From Methylobacterium sp. C25 (GTDB lineage: Bacteria; Pseudomonadota; Alphaproteobacteria; Rhizobiales; Beijerinckiaceae), in assembly GCF_021352225.1 (NCBI RefSeq), contig NZ_JAAUVI010000016.1, positions 33,793-97,792 on the forward strand: a stretch of DNA of 64,000 bases. The letters are read 5' to 3'. The notes under the pieces were generated by a model. The model searched no databases and was not told the origin of the DNA. It worked only from the letters and a program-made list of their open reading frames with translations. The position numbers were made by a program, and so were the translations under genes. Positions 36,803 to 45,790 of the stretch are shown here, piece after piece; the stretch's first letter is position 1; each line of letters starts with the position of its first letter.

Positions 36803-38254
36803 ATGGCCGACTACTATCCGTTGCTGTCACGGGCGCTGGACGCGCTGCCGGATCGCACACCCGCTTTGCGCAAGGCCGTGTACGACCGAGCCCGTAGCGC
36901 GTTGATCGGCCAGCTCCGCACGCTGGAGCCGCCGCTGCCTGACGAGGCGATCGAGGTCGAGCGCAAGGCGCTCGATGCCGCGATCGAGCGTCTCGAGAGC
37001 GAGAACGGGGCGCCGGCAGCACCGCCTCCTCCTCCTCCGGCGGCACCGCCTCCGACCCCTCCCGAGGTCAAAGCCGAACCGAAGTCAGAGCCCGAGCCCG
37101 AGCCGGTGCCCACCGCCGCACCTCTCCCGCCTGCTGCGGCGGTTCCAGAGGCTGCGCCTTTCATCCCCCCATCGCCACCGCCTCCACCCCAGGAGCCGGA
37201 AGCGCCTGCCGAAGAGCCGCTGCCCGAGGCTGGCCCGCCGCCCGCTTTCACGCCCTTCGTCCCGCCGCCGCGCCGCCCGAGGCTAGACGAGGATCCCGGG
37301 GTGCCTGTGCAGGATACCGCCCCGGCACCGCCTTCGGTGCAGGACGTGGCTCCGCCCGAGGGCGGCAATGGCCGCCGCAGGCCCAAGCTGGACGTCAAGG
37401 CGCCGCGGACAGGCCAGTCGCGGCGCTTGCGCAACCTCGTCGTTGGCGGGGTGCTTGCCGTGGTGATCGGATTGATCGCCGTCGCCGCAATCATGCTCGC
37501 CGACAAGCGTAGCGACCTCCCGCAGGATTCCGCGGATACCGAAGCGTCTGCGCCGGCACAGCCCGACGCCAAGCTGTCCGATCGGGTCGGCGGCGAGAAG
37601 CCAGAGGGTGATCAGCAGAGCGCAGTGCAGGAATCCGGCTCGAACGCGACGCCCACGTCGCCAAGCTCACCGACGTCGCCTGCACCGGCGCCATCGCGCC
37701 CCGACGTCGCCGTGGCGCAACGCGCTGTGCTCTATGAAGAAAACAGCGCCGATCCAAAGGCGCAGCCGACGGCTATCCAGGGCCGGGTGCTCTGGCGCCT
37801 CGATGCAGTAAACGGTGAGCAAGGCCAGCCCCTGCAGAGCGCGGTGCGAGCGAATATCGAGTTTCCCGAGGCCGGCCTGACGCTGGCGATGACGATTCGC
37901 AAGAACCTGGACGCGACGCTGCCTGCCTCCCACACGATCGAGCTGGCCTTCACCAATTACGGGCCCGGCGAGAAGCGTGCCGTGCAGGAAATCGGACTGC
38001 TCCAGCTCAAGGACGAGGAGGGTGGGCGGGGCTCGCCCGTCTCCGGATTGCCGGTCCGGGTGCGTGATAACCTCTTCCTAATAGGTCTCTCGAACCTGCC
38101 CTCTGACATCGACCGCAACACTGAAATGCTGACCCACCGAAACTGGATCGATCTCGCCGTGAAGTACAAGGACGGCCCCCGCGCCATCCTGTCCTTCGAG
38201 CGCGGCACTGCCGGCGCGCGGGTCCTGCAGGATGCCTTCAGTCAGTGGCGCTGA
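36803..38254 (+). CDS. Proline-rich single-pass membrane protein, downstream of purA
   Basis: 483 residues: N-terminal helical domain (DYYPLLSRALDALP, about 1-65), a long Pro/Glu/Ala low-complexity region (about 70-175), a basic stretch, one membrane helix (VVGGVLAVVIGLIAVAAIMLA, split near residues 213-233), a second low-complexity linker and a C-terminal folded domain (about 305-483). Location is predicted as inner membrane with the C terminus in the periplasm. It recurs next to purA in Hyphomicrobiales; function unknown. Confidence 0.75.
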   Translation: MADYYPLLSRALDALPDRTPALRKAVYDRARSALIGQLRTLEPPLPDEAIEVERKALDAAIERLESENGAPAAPPPPPPAAPPPTPPEVKAEPKSEPEPEPVPTAAPLPPAAAVPEAAPFIPPSPPPPPQEPEAPAEEPLPEAGPPPAFTPFVPPPRRPRLDEDPGVPVQDTAPAPPSVQDVAPPEGGNGRRRPKLDVKAPRTGQSRRLRNLVVGGVLAVVIGLIAVAAIMLADKRSDLPQDSADTEASAPAQPDAKLSDRVGGEKPEGDQQSAVQESGSNATPTSPSSPTSPAPAPSRPDVAVAQRAVLYEENSADPKAQPTAIQGRVLWRLDAVNGEQGQPLQSAVRANIEFPEAGLTLAMTIRKNLDATLPASHTIELAFTNYGPGEKRAVQEIGLLQLKDEEGGRGSPVSGLPVRVRDNLFLIGLSNLPSDIDRNTEMLTHRNWIDLAVKYKDGPRAILSFERGTAGARVLQDAFSQWR

Positions 38255-38310
38255 GCGGGAAGCTCGCCCATCGTTGCGAGGCGAAGCCTCGGCAGCAATG
38301 ACGGCGCCGC

Positions 38311-38346
38311 AAAGAAAAACGCCGGAGGGGGGACCCTTCCGGCGTT
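38311..38346 (-). terminator. rpoH terminator
   Basis: AACGCCGGA/TCCGGCGTT stem with a G/C loop, followed on the minus strand by TTTTTCTTT. It lies 19 nt after the rpoH stop codon. It also lies 57 nt after the end of the convergent Pro-rich gene and may be used in both directions. Confidence 0.85.
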
Positions 38347-38364
38347 GATCTCAACCTATGCGGA

Positions 38365-39255
38365 TCAGACTCGTGCTTCGGCGCGCGGCGCCTCGCGGGT
38401 CGCCATATTGCGCTTGACCGCATCCTGTACCTTCTCGAAGGCGCGCACCTCGATCTGACGCACGCGCTCGCGGGACACGCCGAACTCACCGGAAAGATCC
38501 TCCAGCGTGATCGGATCATCCGCCAGGCGGCGCGCCTCGAAGATGCGCCGCTCGCGCGGGTTCAGCACCGAGAGGGCGTCGCGCAGGGCGGAGAGGCGAT
38601 TCGAGCCCTCTTGTTCGGCGGCGAGCACGCTCTCCTGACTCGGCGAGTTGTCGACGAGCCAGTCCTGCCACTCGCCCTCGCCCTCCTCGCGCAAGGGCGC
38701 GTTGAGCGAGGTGTCGCCGGACAGGCGGCGGTTCATATCGATCACGTCCTGCTCGGGCACGCCGAGGTTCTTGGCGATGACCTGGACCTGTTCGGGGCGC
38801 AGATCACCGTCCTCGAGCGCCGAGATGCGGCCCTTCGCCTTGCGCAGGTTGAAGAACAACTTCTTCTGGTTCGCCGTCGTGCCCATCTTCACGAGCGACC
38901 ACGAGCGGAGGATGTATTCCTGGATCGCCGCCTTGATCCACCACATGGCGTAGGTGGCGAGCCTGAAGCCTTTCTCCGGCTCGAAGCGCTTGACGGCCTG
39001 CATCAGGCCGACGTTGCCCTCGGACACCACCTCGCTGATCGGCAGGCCGTAGCCGCGATAGCCCATGGCGATCTTCGCCACGAGGCGCAGGTGGGACGTG
39101 ACGAGCCGGTGCGCCGCCTCGCGATCGCCGTCGTCGCGCCAGTTCTTGGCCAGTTTGAATTCTTCCGCGGGTTCCAGCATCGGGAACTTGCGGATCTCGT
39201 CGAGGTAGCGCGAAAGGCCACCTTCATTGGCGAGCACGGGCAATGCGCCTGCCAT
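38365..39255 (-). CDS. rpoH: Heat-shock sigma factor RpoH (sigma-32)
   Basis: A 296-residue sigma-70-family factor. Region 2 reads HLRLVAKIAMGYRGYGLP and YAMWWIKAAIQEYILRSWSL; the RpoH box QKKLFFNLRKAKG (about 134-146) sets it apart from other sigmas; region 4.2 contains GEFGVSRERVRQIEVRAF. ATG 39255 is chosen since upstream in-frame sequence is non-coding in character. Alphaproteobacteria often carry two or more rpoH copies, so this may be one of several. Confidence 0.96.
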   Translation of the reverse strand: MAGALPVLANEGGLSRYLDEIRKFPMLEPAEEFKLAKNWRDDGDREAAHRLVTSHLRLVAKIAMGYRGYGLPISEVVSEGNVGLMQAVKRFEPEKGFRLATYAMWWIKAAIQEYILRSWSLVKMGTTANQKKLFFNLRKAKGRISALEDGDLRPEQVQVIAKNLGVPEQDVIDMNRRLSGDTSLNAPLREEGEGEWQDWLVDNSPSQESVLAAEQEGSNRLSALRDALSVLNPRERRIFEARRLADDPITLEDLSGEFGVSRERVRQIEVRAFEKVQDAVKRNMATREAPRAEARV

Positions 39256-39509
39256 GGACACCTCCTGTATCGGCCCCCCTGTCGGGCAGGCCCCCTCACG
39301 AACGGCCTCTCTCTTGAGCCGGCCGGTGCGCTCCCCATCTGTACAGGAGAGCACGGCGGCCCGGTAGCGGGGCTCGTCACGCGAGTGACTGCAACGCGCC
39401 AACCGGGCTTCAGGTTTGAAATTTGCACGCCGATGCCATGCGCTGCGGTGCCGAAACGCACCCCATCGTTCAGCGAGTGCTTGACCGGTGCGCCTGCGCA
39501 ACTCGGCCG

Positions 39510-40544
39510 TTAGACCGGCTTTCCCGACAACGCGTCCACAAGCTTCGCCATGTCCGGCGGCAGCGGGCTCTCGAAATGCATTCGCTCATCGGTTCGCGGA
39601 TGCCGAAAGCCGAGCAACGTTGCATGCAGCGCCTGACGCCCCAACGCCGTGAGCGCTGTGCGCGCGGCCTCCCCGAGCTTGGCTGCCTTCGTCTTCATCG
39701 CACTGCCATAGGTGTCGTCGCCGAGCAGCGGATGGCCGCGATGGCTAAGGTGTACCCGAATCTGATGCGTCCGCCCCGTCTCCAGAACGCAGCGCACCAG
39801 GGCGACGATGCCATCGTGATCGGCCGCAGCCTCGACCCGATAATGGGTGACCGCGTGCCGCCCCTCACCTTCCCGCACCACCGCGATCTTTTCCCGGTTT
39901 CGCTGGCTGCGTGCGAGGTTCGCGGTGATGGTGCCGGCCCGCGGCTCGGGTATGCCCCAGACCAGCGCTAGATAGGCCCGCTCGAGATCGCCGCTGCGTC
40001 CGTGATCGGCAAATTGCGCCGAGAGCCCATGATGCGCTCGGTCATTCTTTGCGACGACCAGCAACCCACTCGTATCTTTGTCGAGCCGATGCACGATGCC
40101 GGGCCGCCGCACCCCGCCAATCCCCGATAGGCTCGCTCCGCAATGTGCGACCAGCGCGTTGACCAGCGTGCCGCTCTCGTGCCCGGCGCCGGGATGCACC
40201 ACGAGCCCTGCCGGCTTGTCGATCACGATGAGATCGTCGTCCTCGTAGGGAATGACGAGGTCCATCGCCTCCGGCTGCGGCTCGGCCGCGACCGCTTCGG
40301 GTAGGTCGACCACAATGTGGGTCCCTGGCCCAACCTTTCGCGATGGATCGCGCAGCGCAATCCCATCGCACAGCACCCTGCCCTCTCGAATTAGCGCCTG
40401 CAGCCGAGAGCGCGACAATTCGGCAAAGGCCGCCGCCAGTACGCGATCGAGCCGCTCAGAACTCGCCTCGTCTGTCACTGTAACGGACAAGCGTTGCGGC
40501 TCGTCCAGGTCCTGCACATCCGGTATGACCGCTGTTTCGTCCAA
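39510..40544 (-). CDS. RluD-family pseudouridine synthase
   Basis: About 344 residues, with an N-terminal S4-like domain (SERLDRVLAAAFAELSRSRLQALIREGRV) and a catalytic domain with GIVHRLDKDTSGLLVVAKN (catalytic Asp) and LETGRTHQIRVHL. It modifies U in 23S rRNA, probably the helix 69 set. The start is uncertain: TTG 40544 with AAGGGG upstream gives a normal length, while the longer frame would overlap the tRNA gene. It is divergent from tRNA-Glu and lies 254 nt upstream of rpoH. Confidence 0.9.
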   Translation of the reverse strand: MDETAVIPDVQDLDEPQRLSVTVTDEASSERLDRVLAAAFAELSRSRLQALIREGRVLCDGIALRDPSRKVGPGTHIVVDLPEAVAAEPQPEAMDLVIPYEDDDLIVIDKPAGLVVHPGAGHESGTLVNALVAHCGASLSGIGGVRRPGIVHRLDKDTSGLLVVAKNDRAHHGLSAQFADHGRSGDLERAYLALVWGIPEPRAGTITANLARSQRNREKIAVVREGEGRHAVTHYRVEAAADHDGIVALVRCVLETGRTHQIRVHLSHRGHPLLGDDTYGSAMKTKAAKLGEAARTALTALGRQALHATLLGFRHPRTDERMHFESPLPPDMAKLVDALSGKPV

Positions 40545-40607
40545 CCTGTTCCAAGCCCCTTGCCGACCACCGATCCCGTCGGTATAGGAACCCCCGCCTG
40601 CCCGGAA

Positions 40608-40683
40608 GCTCCCATCGTCTAGCGGTCTAGGACGTCGCCCTCTCACGGCGAAAACAGGGGTTCGATTCCCCTTGGGAGCGCCA
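40608..40683 (+). tRNA. tRNA-Glu (anticodon CTC)
   Basis: 76 nt including encoded CCA. The acceptor stem is GCTCCCA / TGGGAGC. The anticodon arm TCGCC-CTCTCAC-GGCGA places CTC at positions 34-36, and the T arm contains GGGTTCGATTCCC. The 3' half is the integration target: the 54 bp from 40634 on recur at 61787. Confidence 0.96.
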
Positions 40684-40687
40684 GCAG
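40634..40687 (+). repeat. attL: 3' half of tRNA-Glu, direct repeat
   Basis: 54-bp direct repeat of 61787-61840 with a single mismatch (C at 40640, T at 61793). The last 47 bp (40641-40687) are identical. It spans the anticodon stem, T arm, acceptor 3' strand, CCA and four further bases (GCAG). Confidence 0.95.
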
Positions 40688-40762
40688 GATCAAGGCCTTA
40701 GTCGCCGTTTCTCTGCCCCGACTTGAATTCGTTGCTGCTTTCGTTGCCGTTGGTTTCGCAGC

Positions 40763-41311
40763 ATGAGTATCAGCCCGATCAAATTGACGGCTTGCTGGCC
40801 GGACGGCCGGCCGGTCTTGTCAGGAGACGATGCACGCAGTTTCCTGCGTGCCGAGGCGCAGCGTTTGGGAGAAGATCCCGATGAGCTTCTACGCTTAGCG
40901 TGCCGTGAATCAGCTTCATCGAGGCTAATCCTGAAACTGCTGGGATTGACCCGCGATGCACTCGCTCGGCCGCGGCACCGCCCGAAAGATGCAGCGCGGC
41001 ATGCTCTCGTACTTCGCGTACTTGACGATGTCTCACGCCAGCAAGGATCGAGCCCGGCGACTTGGTATCGCGATGCTGCTCGGCTGCTAGCGGACCCAAC
41101 GCGACGGGCAAAGGCGGGAGTGGGTGGCGGTAGCGGTCTCGCGGTCGTGGGCAATGGTCCAGGGCGCGGCGCGATGACTGTGTCCTCTCTGAAGAATGCT
41201 CGCAGGGCCGCGCTCAACGAACTGGCCCGTTGCTTCTTCAGGGTGGAAGACGGCGAAGCTGATGTGAGCGCCTTTGAGGCGGCTGCGAACGCGTTGAGGG
41301 CCGCACAGTAA
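40763..41311 (+). CDS. Hypothetical protein next to attL
   Basis: 182 residues, soluble, with a helical N-terminal half (SGDDARSFLRAEAQRLGEDP) and a Gly-rich middle (AGVGGGSGLAVVGNGPGRG), ending in a helix. No family is recognised. It lies 75 nt inside the left repeat and reads rightward toward the excisionase-like gene. Confidence 0.55.
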   Translation: MSISPIKLTACWPDGRPVLSGDDARSFLRAEAQRLGEDPDELLRLACRESASSRLILKLLGLTRDALARPRHRPKDAARHALVLRVLDDVSRQQGSSPATWYRDAARLLADPTRRAKAGVGGGSGLAVVGNGPGRGAMTVSSLKNARRAALNELARCFFRVEDGEADVSAFEAAANALRAAQ

Positions 41312-41388
41312 GTCAGTCAAAATCGGCGTCTTAAGGTGTCAGACGCCACCGTACGTTCACGGCGCAACTTGTTCCGCCGAGGCCGTAC

Positions 41389-41604
41389 ATGACCAAGCAA
41401 CAGCAAGCCGAAGCAGCAGTCGGTCTCGCGACCGCAGCCCTCTCGGTCGACGAACTCGCCGTCTACTTTCGCATCTCCCGCACGTCGGTATATCGCCTGT
41501 TCAACGCCGGCGATCTCAAGCCAATCAAAATCGGCCGCCGCACTGCGATCCGGCGCGTAGACGCCGACGCCTTCCTGGCTCGGTGTGCAGGGGCGGTGCG
41601 ATGA
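41389..41604 (+). CDS. Excisionase/AlpA-like DNA-binding protein
   Basis: 71 residues with a MerR-type helix-turn-helix: LSVDELAVYFRISRTSVYRL then LKPIKIGRRTAIRRVDADAFL (about 20-63), the pattern of excisionase-family/HTH_17 proteins. Such genes act as recombination directionality factors or element activators. It overlaps the next 23-codon frame by ATGA. Confidence 0.78.
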   Translation: MTKQQQAEAAVGLATAALSVDELAVYFRISRTSVYRLFNAGDLKPIKIGRRTAIRRVDADAFLARCAGAVR

Positions 41605-41672
41605 GCAGCCTCGCATCTCCCATCCCGCCGCTCGTTCCGCTCACTGCTTACCGCATGGAGGTGGCGCAGTGA
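41601..41672 (+). CDS. 23-residue coupling ORF between excisionase and next gene
   Basis: ATG 41601 overlaps the excisionase stop (ATGA), and its own TGA overlaps the following GTG (GTGA). The predicted peptide is Pro/Leu-rich with a M-E-V-A-Q end. The double overlap suggests translation, perhaps only to couple the two flanking genes. Confidence 0.4.
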   Translation: MSSLASPIPPLVPLTAYRMEVAQ

Positions 41673-42031
41673 CCGGCTTGGTGCCAGGCGTTTTCACGTT
41701 GGGCGTCCCCGCAGCGCTCAAAGCAGGGAATGCCCAATTTTTCGATCCAGATCCGGCCTGCCTAGTTCAGCTACGCCCCATGCTGGCATCAGAGATCACC
41801 CCGCTCACCGGCGCGAAAGACAACGCGATCCTTTTCGCGCGCGGCCGCCCCGGCGAGATGCTCGTCCTAGCTTACGTCAAAGTGCCGCCCTCGATGCGCA
41901 GAAATGACCGCGAATGCGTGATGCGAGCTCTGCGGAGGCTGGAAACCTTCGACCCGAGCGCAGCAAAGATCGTTCGTGAAAGGGTCGGTCGCACCCGCTG
42001 GCCAGCAGAGCACCGATCCTTCGAGAACTAA
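41669..42031 (+). CDS. Hypothetical protein of the replication module
   Basis: 120 residues from a GTG overlapping the preceding TGA. It has FTLGVPAALKAGNAQFFDPD, VPPSMRRNDRECVMRALRRLE and a C-terminal R-V-G-R-T-R-W. No family is recognised. Its position upstream of the primase suggests a replication or regulatory accessory role. Confidence 0.5.
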   Translation: MTGLVPGVFTLGVPAALKAGNAQFFDPDPACLVQLRPMLASEITPLTGAKDNAILFARGRPGEMLVLAYVKVPPSMRRNDRECVMRALRRLETFDPSAAKIVRERVGRTRWPAEHRSFEN

Positions 42032-42087
42032 GCTGCCGCCACGCAGAGCCGCGCAACCGATCCGACGTCCCTGGAGAGACTTCATCG

Positions 42088-42133
42088 CGAAAACGGCGGC
42101 CCCCGTACCACCGGGAACCGCCGCTGTTTTCGA
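42088..42133. terminator. Bidirectional-looking hairpin before the primase gene
   Basis: CGAAAACGGCGG and its near-complement CCGCCG-C-TGTTTTCG enclose an 18-nt loop that itself can pair (CCCCG/CGGG). T/A-rich stem ends allow intrinsic termination in either direction. Confidence 0.6.
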
Positions 42134-42174
42134 TAGCCGAACGCCCATGCCGGGGCGGACAGCGGGAATGGATC

Positions 42175-44829
42175 ATGCTGAGAAACGATTATGGGCTCGA
42201 CGAGATCGAGCGGCAAGGCTCGGAGCCAGCCCCTGCCGGTTCAGGAGCACCGCCAACGCCATTGCGAGGGGATACCGACAAGGCCGTCGCCTTCCTCTGC
42301 GGCCTCATACCGAAAGGACGGCTGGCGGTCGCCGACATCGTGCCCGATGCCGCGTGCCGCGGTGAGACGTTCAGTCTGCCGGATGATCGGCCAGAACTAT
42401 TCGAGTGGATCGCGGCGCGTCAGGGCCGCAGCAATATCCACCTGACCCTGAACGAGCCAGTCGCCCGCGAGCGGCAGCGCGGCGCGGCTGGGCGCGTATG
42501 CAAGGCCGATATCGAGACGATCCGCGTCGTCACAGTAGACCTCGATCCGCGCCGGGAGATGGAATCCGAACCGGGCGGTTTCGAGCGGGAGCGCACCCGA
42601 CTATTTGCGCTGCTTTCAGCTTGGCGAGAGGACGCACGCGGCCCTTCGGCCATCATCGACAGCGGCGGCGGCGTTCAGGCCGTATGGATGCTCCGGGAGC
42701 CATTGAAGGCTACGCCCGAAAACATCGCGCTCGTAGAGGCGCAGAGCAGAGCGCTCTCACGGCACTACGGTGGTGACGCGACGCACAGTGTCGAGCACCT
42801 TTTCCGCATCCCTTTCACGATCAACCTGCCCAACGAGAGCAAGCGTGCCAGAGGGCGGAAGCGGGCGGAGACACAGGGGAAAGTCTTCGATCCGCCGCGC
42901 TTCCACACCCTCGAAGATCTCGCCCGCATCGCCTCGCCCGAGGTCGAGCCGAAGGCGCTGATACCTGCAAGCTTGCCGGATGTGTCGCTCTCGCTCGGCT
43001 GCCTCGGCGTTCCCGAAAATCTCGAGGAAGAGTTGAAGGAGCGCCTTGCTGCAGCGCGGACCCAGAGCGCTTTGCTTAATCGGCTATTAGCCGCCGCGTC
43101 ACCAAGCGCCGACCGGTCCAGTCACGACTACGCCCTCGCCGCAGCGCTCGTCGAAGCCGGTTTTTCAGACCCTAACGATGTGGCGGACGTGGTCGCGGCA
43201 TATTCGCCGGAGAAAACCGAGGATCGCGGCGCGTCGTACTTGGCCCGTACAGTCGCAAAGGCGCTGAGCGGCGCGAAGCCCCTAATGCCGGAAGATTTCT
43301 TCGAGGCCATTCCAGGCGATGCAGATCCAGTCACAGCGTTCGCCGAGCCCGTCGACATCTTCGGCGACGACGATCCCGCTGAACTCTCATCGCCGCCTGT
43401 AGGCAGCCTGCCGGACGTCATCGAGGCGTTCGTGCGCACCGAGGCGCCGCGCAAAGGCGTGCCCGAAAGCTTCGTTGCTATTGCGGCGATCGCCGCTGCC
43501 GGCGGCGCCATCGGCAACGCTCTGACAATCCAGCCCAAACGCCACGATTCGGGCTGGCGGGTGCCTGCTTCGCTCGCTGTCGTCATAACGGCTCGCCCAG
43601 GGCGAAAGAAGTCGCCGACGATCGCAGCGGCGCTGGCACCGCACCGCATTCTTGATCGCGAGATGTATTCGGCCGGCACCCGCGCAAGGGCAGCATGGGA
43701 GGCAACGAACAAGACGGCTCGCGGGAGGGCTTCGGCTGCGCCGGCCACACCGATGCCGCCTCTGCGGCAGTTGCTCGTTGACGATGCGACACTCGAAAAG
43801 CAGGTGCGTATTCACGCCGACAATCCGCGAGGTGTGATCCGCGCGCCCGACGAGTTGGCCGCCTTCCTTGGCAGCATCGGTGCCTACAAGCGTAACGGCG
43901 AAGGCGACCGCGGCAACATGCTGAAGCTGCTCGACGGCTCGCCGGTGAGCCTGGATCGGGTCGGGGGCACCGTGCGGGCCGACAGCGCCTTAATGGGCCT
44001 CATCGCCTCGACACAGCCTGACAAGATCCGGGCGCTTGCTCGCGATCTCGGCAGCGACGGTCTGCTTCAACGGCTGATCTTCGTCGTCGACGACGGCCTA
44101 GAGCGGCCGAGCCTCGACGTGCCGCCCGACGCTGCTGCCCTTGCGACCTATGAGCAAGCAATCCGGGCCTTCTGCTCAATCGACGTCTTGTCCGGCGGTG
44201 TCGTGCACTTGTCCGATGAGGCGCGGACGGTCATCGGCGAGACGCTAGGCAGGGTGCGAGCGCTGGAGCGGCTGCCGGGCGCCTCTGCTGCTTGGGAGGG
44301 CCACATCTCGAAATGGGATGGCCTGGCCTTCCGCATCCTGCTCTGCTTCCACGCCCTCGACGTGTGGTCGTTCTTCGGCAGCGTTCCTGTCGGGCCCGGC
44401 AACGAGGTAACGGCCGACACCGCGCGCAAGGCTGCGCGGTTCATCGGCTTCCTCATGCGCCATGCCCTGCGGTTCTACGCCGAATTCTACGAGCCGGCCG
44501 AGCATACCAGCGAGGCTCGATGGATCGCCAATTGGCTGCTGACCCGGCCCGAGATGGAGAGCGTGACGCCGCGGGAGATCGAAAAGGCCCGGCGTTATTT
44601 GGCAGGGAAGCGCCGAGCGACTTTGTCGGCGATGCGCGATCTGGAGAACGCCGCTTGGGTCGTAACTGCAGATCGAAGCTCTGACGGACCGTCTCGCTGG
44701 ACGATTAACCCGGAAATCCACCGGCGGTTTGCTGAACGAGCGGAACGGGAAAAAGCGCACCGGGAGCGTGAACGCGAGAGAATGCTAGCGGCAATGTCGG
44801 CAAAGAGGGCGTTTCGAGATGAAAGCTGA
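42175..44829 (+). CDS. Phage-type primase/helicase (DUF3987-like) replication protein
   Basis: 884 residues. The N-terminal part carries a RepB/primase-like signature: VVTVDLDPR (about 120-128), IIDSGGGVQAVWML (about 160-173) and the GGDATHSVEHLFRIPFTINLPN segment, cited in halves here, near 199-220. The central part (about 410-700) is a DUF3987-like region with VITARPGRKKSPTIAA as a degenerate P-loop and IRAPDELAAFLGSIGAYK. The C terminus is a charged helix. It probably initiates replication of the element; an AT-rich inverted repeat lies just downstream. Confidence 0.72.
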   Translation: MLRNDYGLDEIERQGSEPAPAGSGAPPTPLRGDTDKAVAFLCGLIPKGRLAVADIVPDAACRGETFSLPDDRPELFEWIAARQGRSNIHLTLNEPVARERQRGAAGRVCKADIETIRVVTVDLDPRREMESEPGGFERERTRLFALLSAWREDARGPSAIIDSGGGVQAVWMLREPLKATPENIALVEAQSRALSRHYGGDATHSVEHLFRIPFTINLPNESKRARGRKRAETQGKVFDPPRFHTLEDLARIASPEVEPKALIPASLPDVSLSLGCLGVPENLEEELKERLAAARTQSALLNRLLAAASPSADRSSHDYALAAALVEAGFSDPNDVADVVAAYSPEKTEDRGASYLARTVAKALSGAKPLMPEDFFEAIPGDADPVTAFAEPVDIFGDDDPAELSSPPVGSLPDVIEAFVRTEAPRKGVPESFVAIAAIAAAGGAIGNALTIQPKRHDSGWRVPASLAVVITARPGRKKSPTIAAALAPHRILDREMYSAGTRARAAWEATNKTARGRASAAPATPMPPLRQLLVDDATLEKQVRIHADNPRGVIRAPDELAAFLGSIGAYKRNGEGDRGNMLKLLDGSPVSLDRVGGTVRADSALMGLIASTQPDKIRALARDLGSDGLLQRLIFVVDDGLERPSLDVPPDAAALATYEQAIRAFCSIDVLSGGVVHLSDEARTVIGETLGRVRALERLPGASAAWEGHISKWDGLAFRILLCFHALDVWSFFGSVPVGPGNEVTADTARKAARFIGFLMRHALRFYAEFYEPAEHTSEARWIANWLLTRPEMESVTPREIEKARRYLAGKRRATLSAMRDLENAAWVVTADRSSDGPSRWTINPEIHRRFAERAEREKAHRERERERMLAAMSAKRAFRDES

Positions 44830-45148
44830 AGCATCCGCGCCGACAATGCCGCTCGCGTACGCGAGATCCAGATTGCTTTTTCAATCAATTAGTATTGAAA
44901 TTTATGTACCTCCTGATCTTTCATTGTCTCTCACACGCACGCGAGCGGCATTGTCGGCAGTAAGGTGTCGGAAGATCTGAGGGTGTGGACGCTCGATAAC
45001 GTCACGGCGCATCGTCGTTCGAGGAGGCGTCGTTTCGTTACAGGTACCTCGGCGAGAGCGGTGTCTTGGTCGGAAGACCGGGTCGATATTGCGCGACATC
45101 GCAGATTCGATATCATCCTTGCCTATCAACTAGTTGGGAGATAGCGCG
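44830..45148. other. AT-rich region with a 20-bp inverted repeat, possible replication origin
   Basis: GCCGACAATGCCGCTCGCGT at 44839-44858 recurs as its exact complement at 44939-44958, 80 nt apart. Inside, TTTCAAT (44879) and ATTGAAA (44894) form a second perfect inverted repeat within an AT-rich stretch. No coding frame is credible. Placement directly after the primase gene is typical of satellite and phage origins. The alternative is a structured RNA or terminator. Confidence 0.5.
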
Positions 45149-45601
45149 GTGCCGCTGAAATCTGGTCGCCTCACGTCACAGGAAAGCGCCTTTGTGGGCC
45201 ACATGGTGCGGATCAACGATCCGACGGCAGCCGCCCAGCTCGCGGGCTATCGGCAGCCATCAAATCGCGGTGGCGACCTGATGCGCCGGCCGGCCGTCGT
45301 CGCCGAGGTGCAAGCTCGCGTGACGCATCGCCTACGCACAGAGGGCTACGAGGTCGGGGTGGGCACGTTGATCGAGATTGCCGGCGACAAGGCGGCCCCG
45401 AAGGCGCCCCGCGTCATGGCCGCTAAGGCGCTCGTCGAATTATCAGCAGGGACTGAGCAGGACGGCCAGGCGAAGCCGCTTCACGAGATGAGCCGCTCCG
45501 AGCTGCAGCAAGCCGCAGAGGATGCGAAGCAGTACCTCGCCGAGCTCGAAGCGCCGATGATCGAGGGCGACGTCGTTTCGCCCGGCAGCGTCTTCGACTA
45601 G
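45149..45601 (+). CDS. Terminase small subunit-like protein
   Basis: 150 residues from a GTG start. The N-terminal helix-turn-helix region LTSQESAFVGHMVRINDPTA...AAQLAGYRQPSNRGGDLM resembles the DNA-recognition domain of phage small terminases, followed by two long helices (VVAEVQARVTHRL and MAAKALVELSAG). A large terminase is absent from the element. In phage satellites a lone small terminase redirects packaging of the helper phage; here this is only inferred. Confidence 0.55.
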   Translation: MPLKSGRLTSQESAFVGHMVRINDPTAAAQLAGYRQPSNRGGDLMRRPAVVAEVQARVTHRLRTEGYEVGVGTLIEIAGDKAAPKAPRVMAAKALVELSAGTEQDGQAKPLHEMSRSELQQAAEDAKQYLAELEAPMIEGDVVSPGSVFD

Positions 45602-45789
45602 GTCGAACGGATCAAGCGGCCGGCGGCCCGGCCGAGCTTGAGGGCGATTGGCTCTCGCGCTCGCTCGACAATGCGTTGCGACCTGGCCCCCTCGCGAGGT
45701 GCGAAAGCCCTGAGCGCCAGCCGATGCAGCAGCCATGCAGGCGCTGTGATGACGAAGGCGGCCCCGATGAGCACCAACAGGCAAAGCAT
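45598..45789 (-). CDS. Small single-pass membrane protein
   Basis: 63 residues: MLCLLVLIGAAFVITAPAWL as one hydrophobic segment, then a basic amphipathic tail. It begins 1 nt after the serine recombinase stop, so it is probably co-transcribed. Its end overlaps convergently with the terminase-like gene by 4 nt. Function unknown. Confidence 0.5.
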   Translation of the reverse strand: MLCLLVLIGAAFVITAPAWLLHRLALRAFAPREGARSQRIVERAREPIALKLGRAAGRLIRST

Positions 45790-45790
45790 C

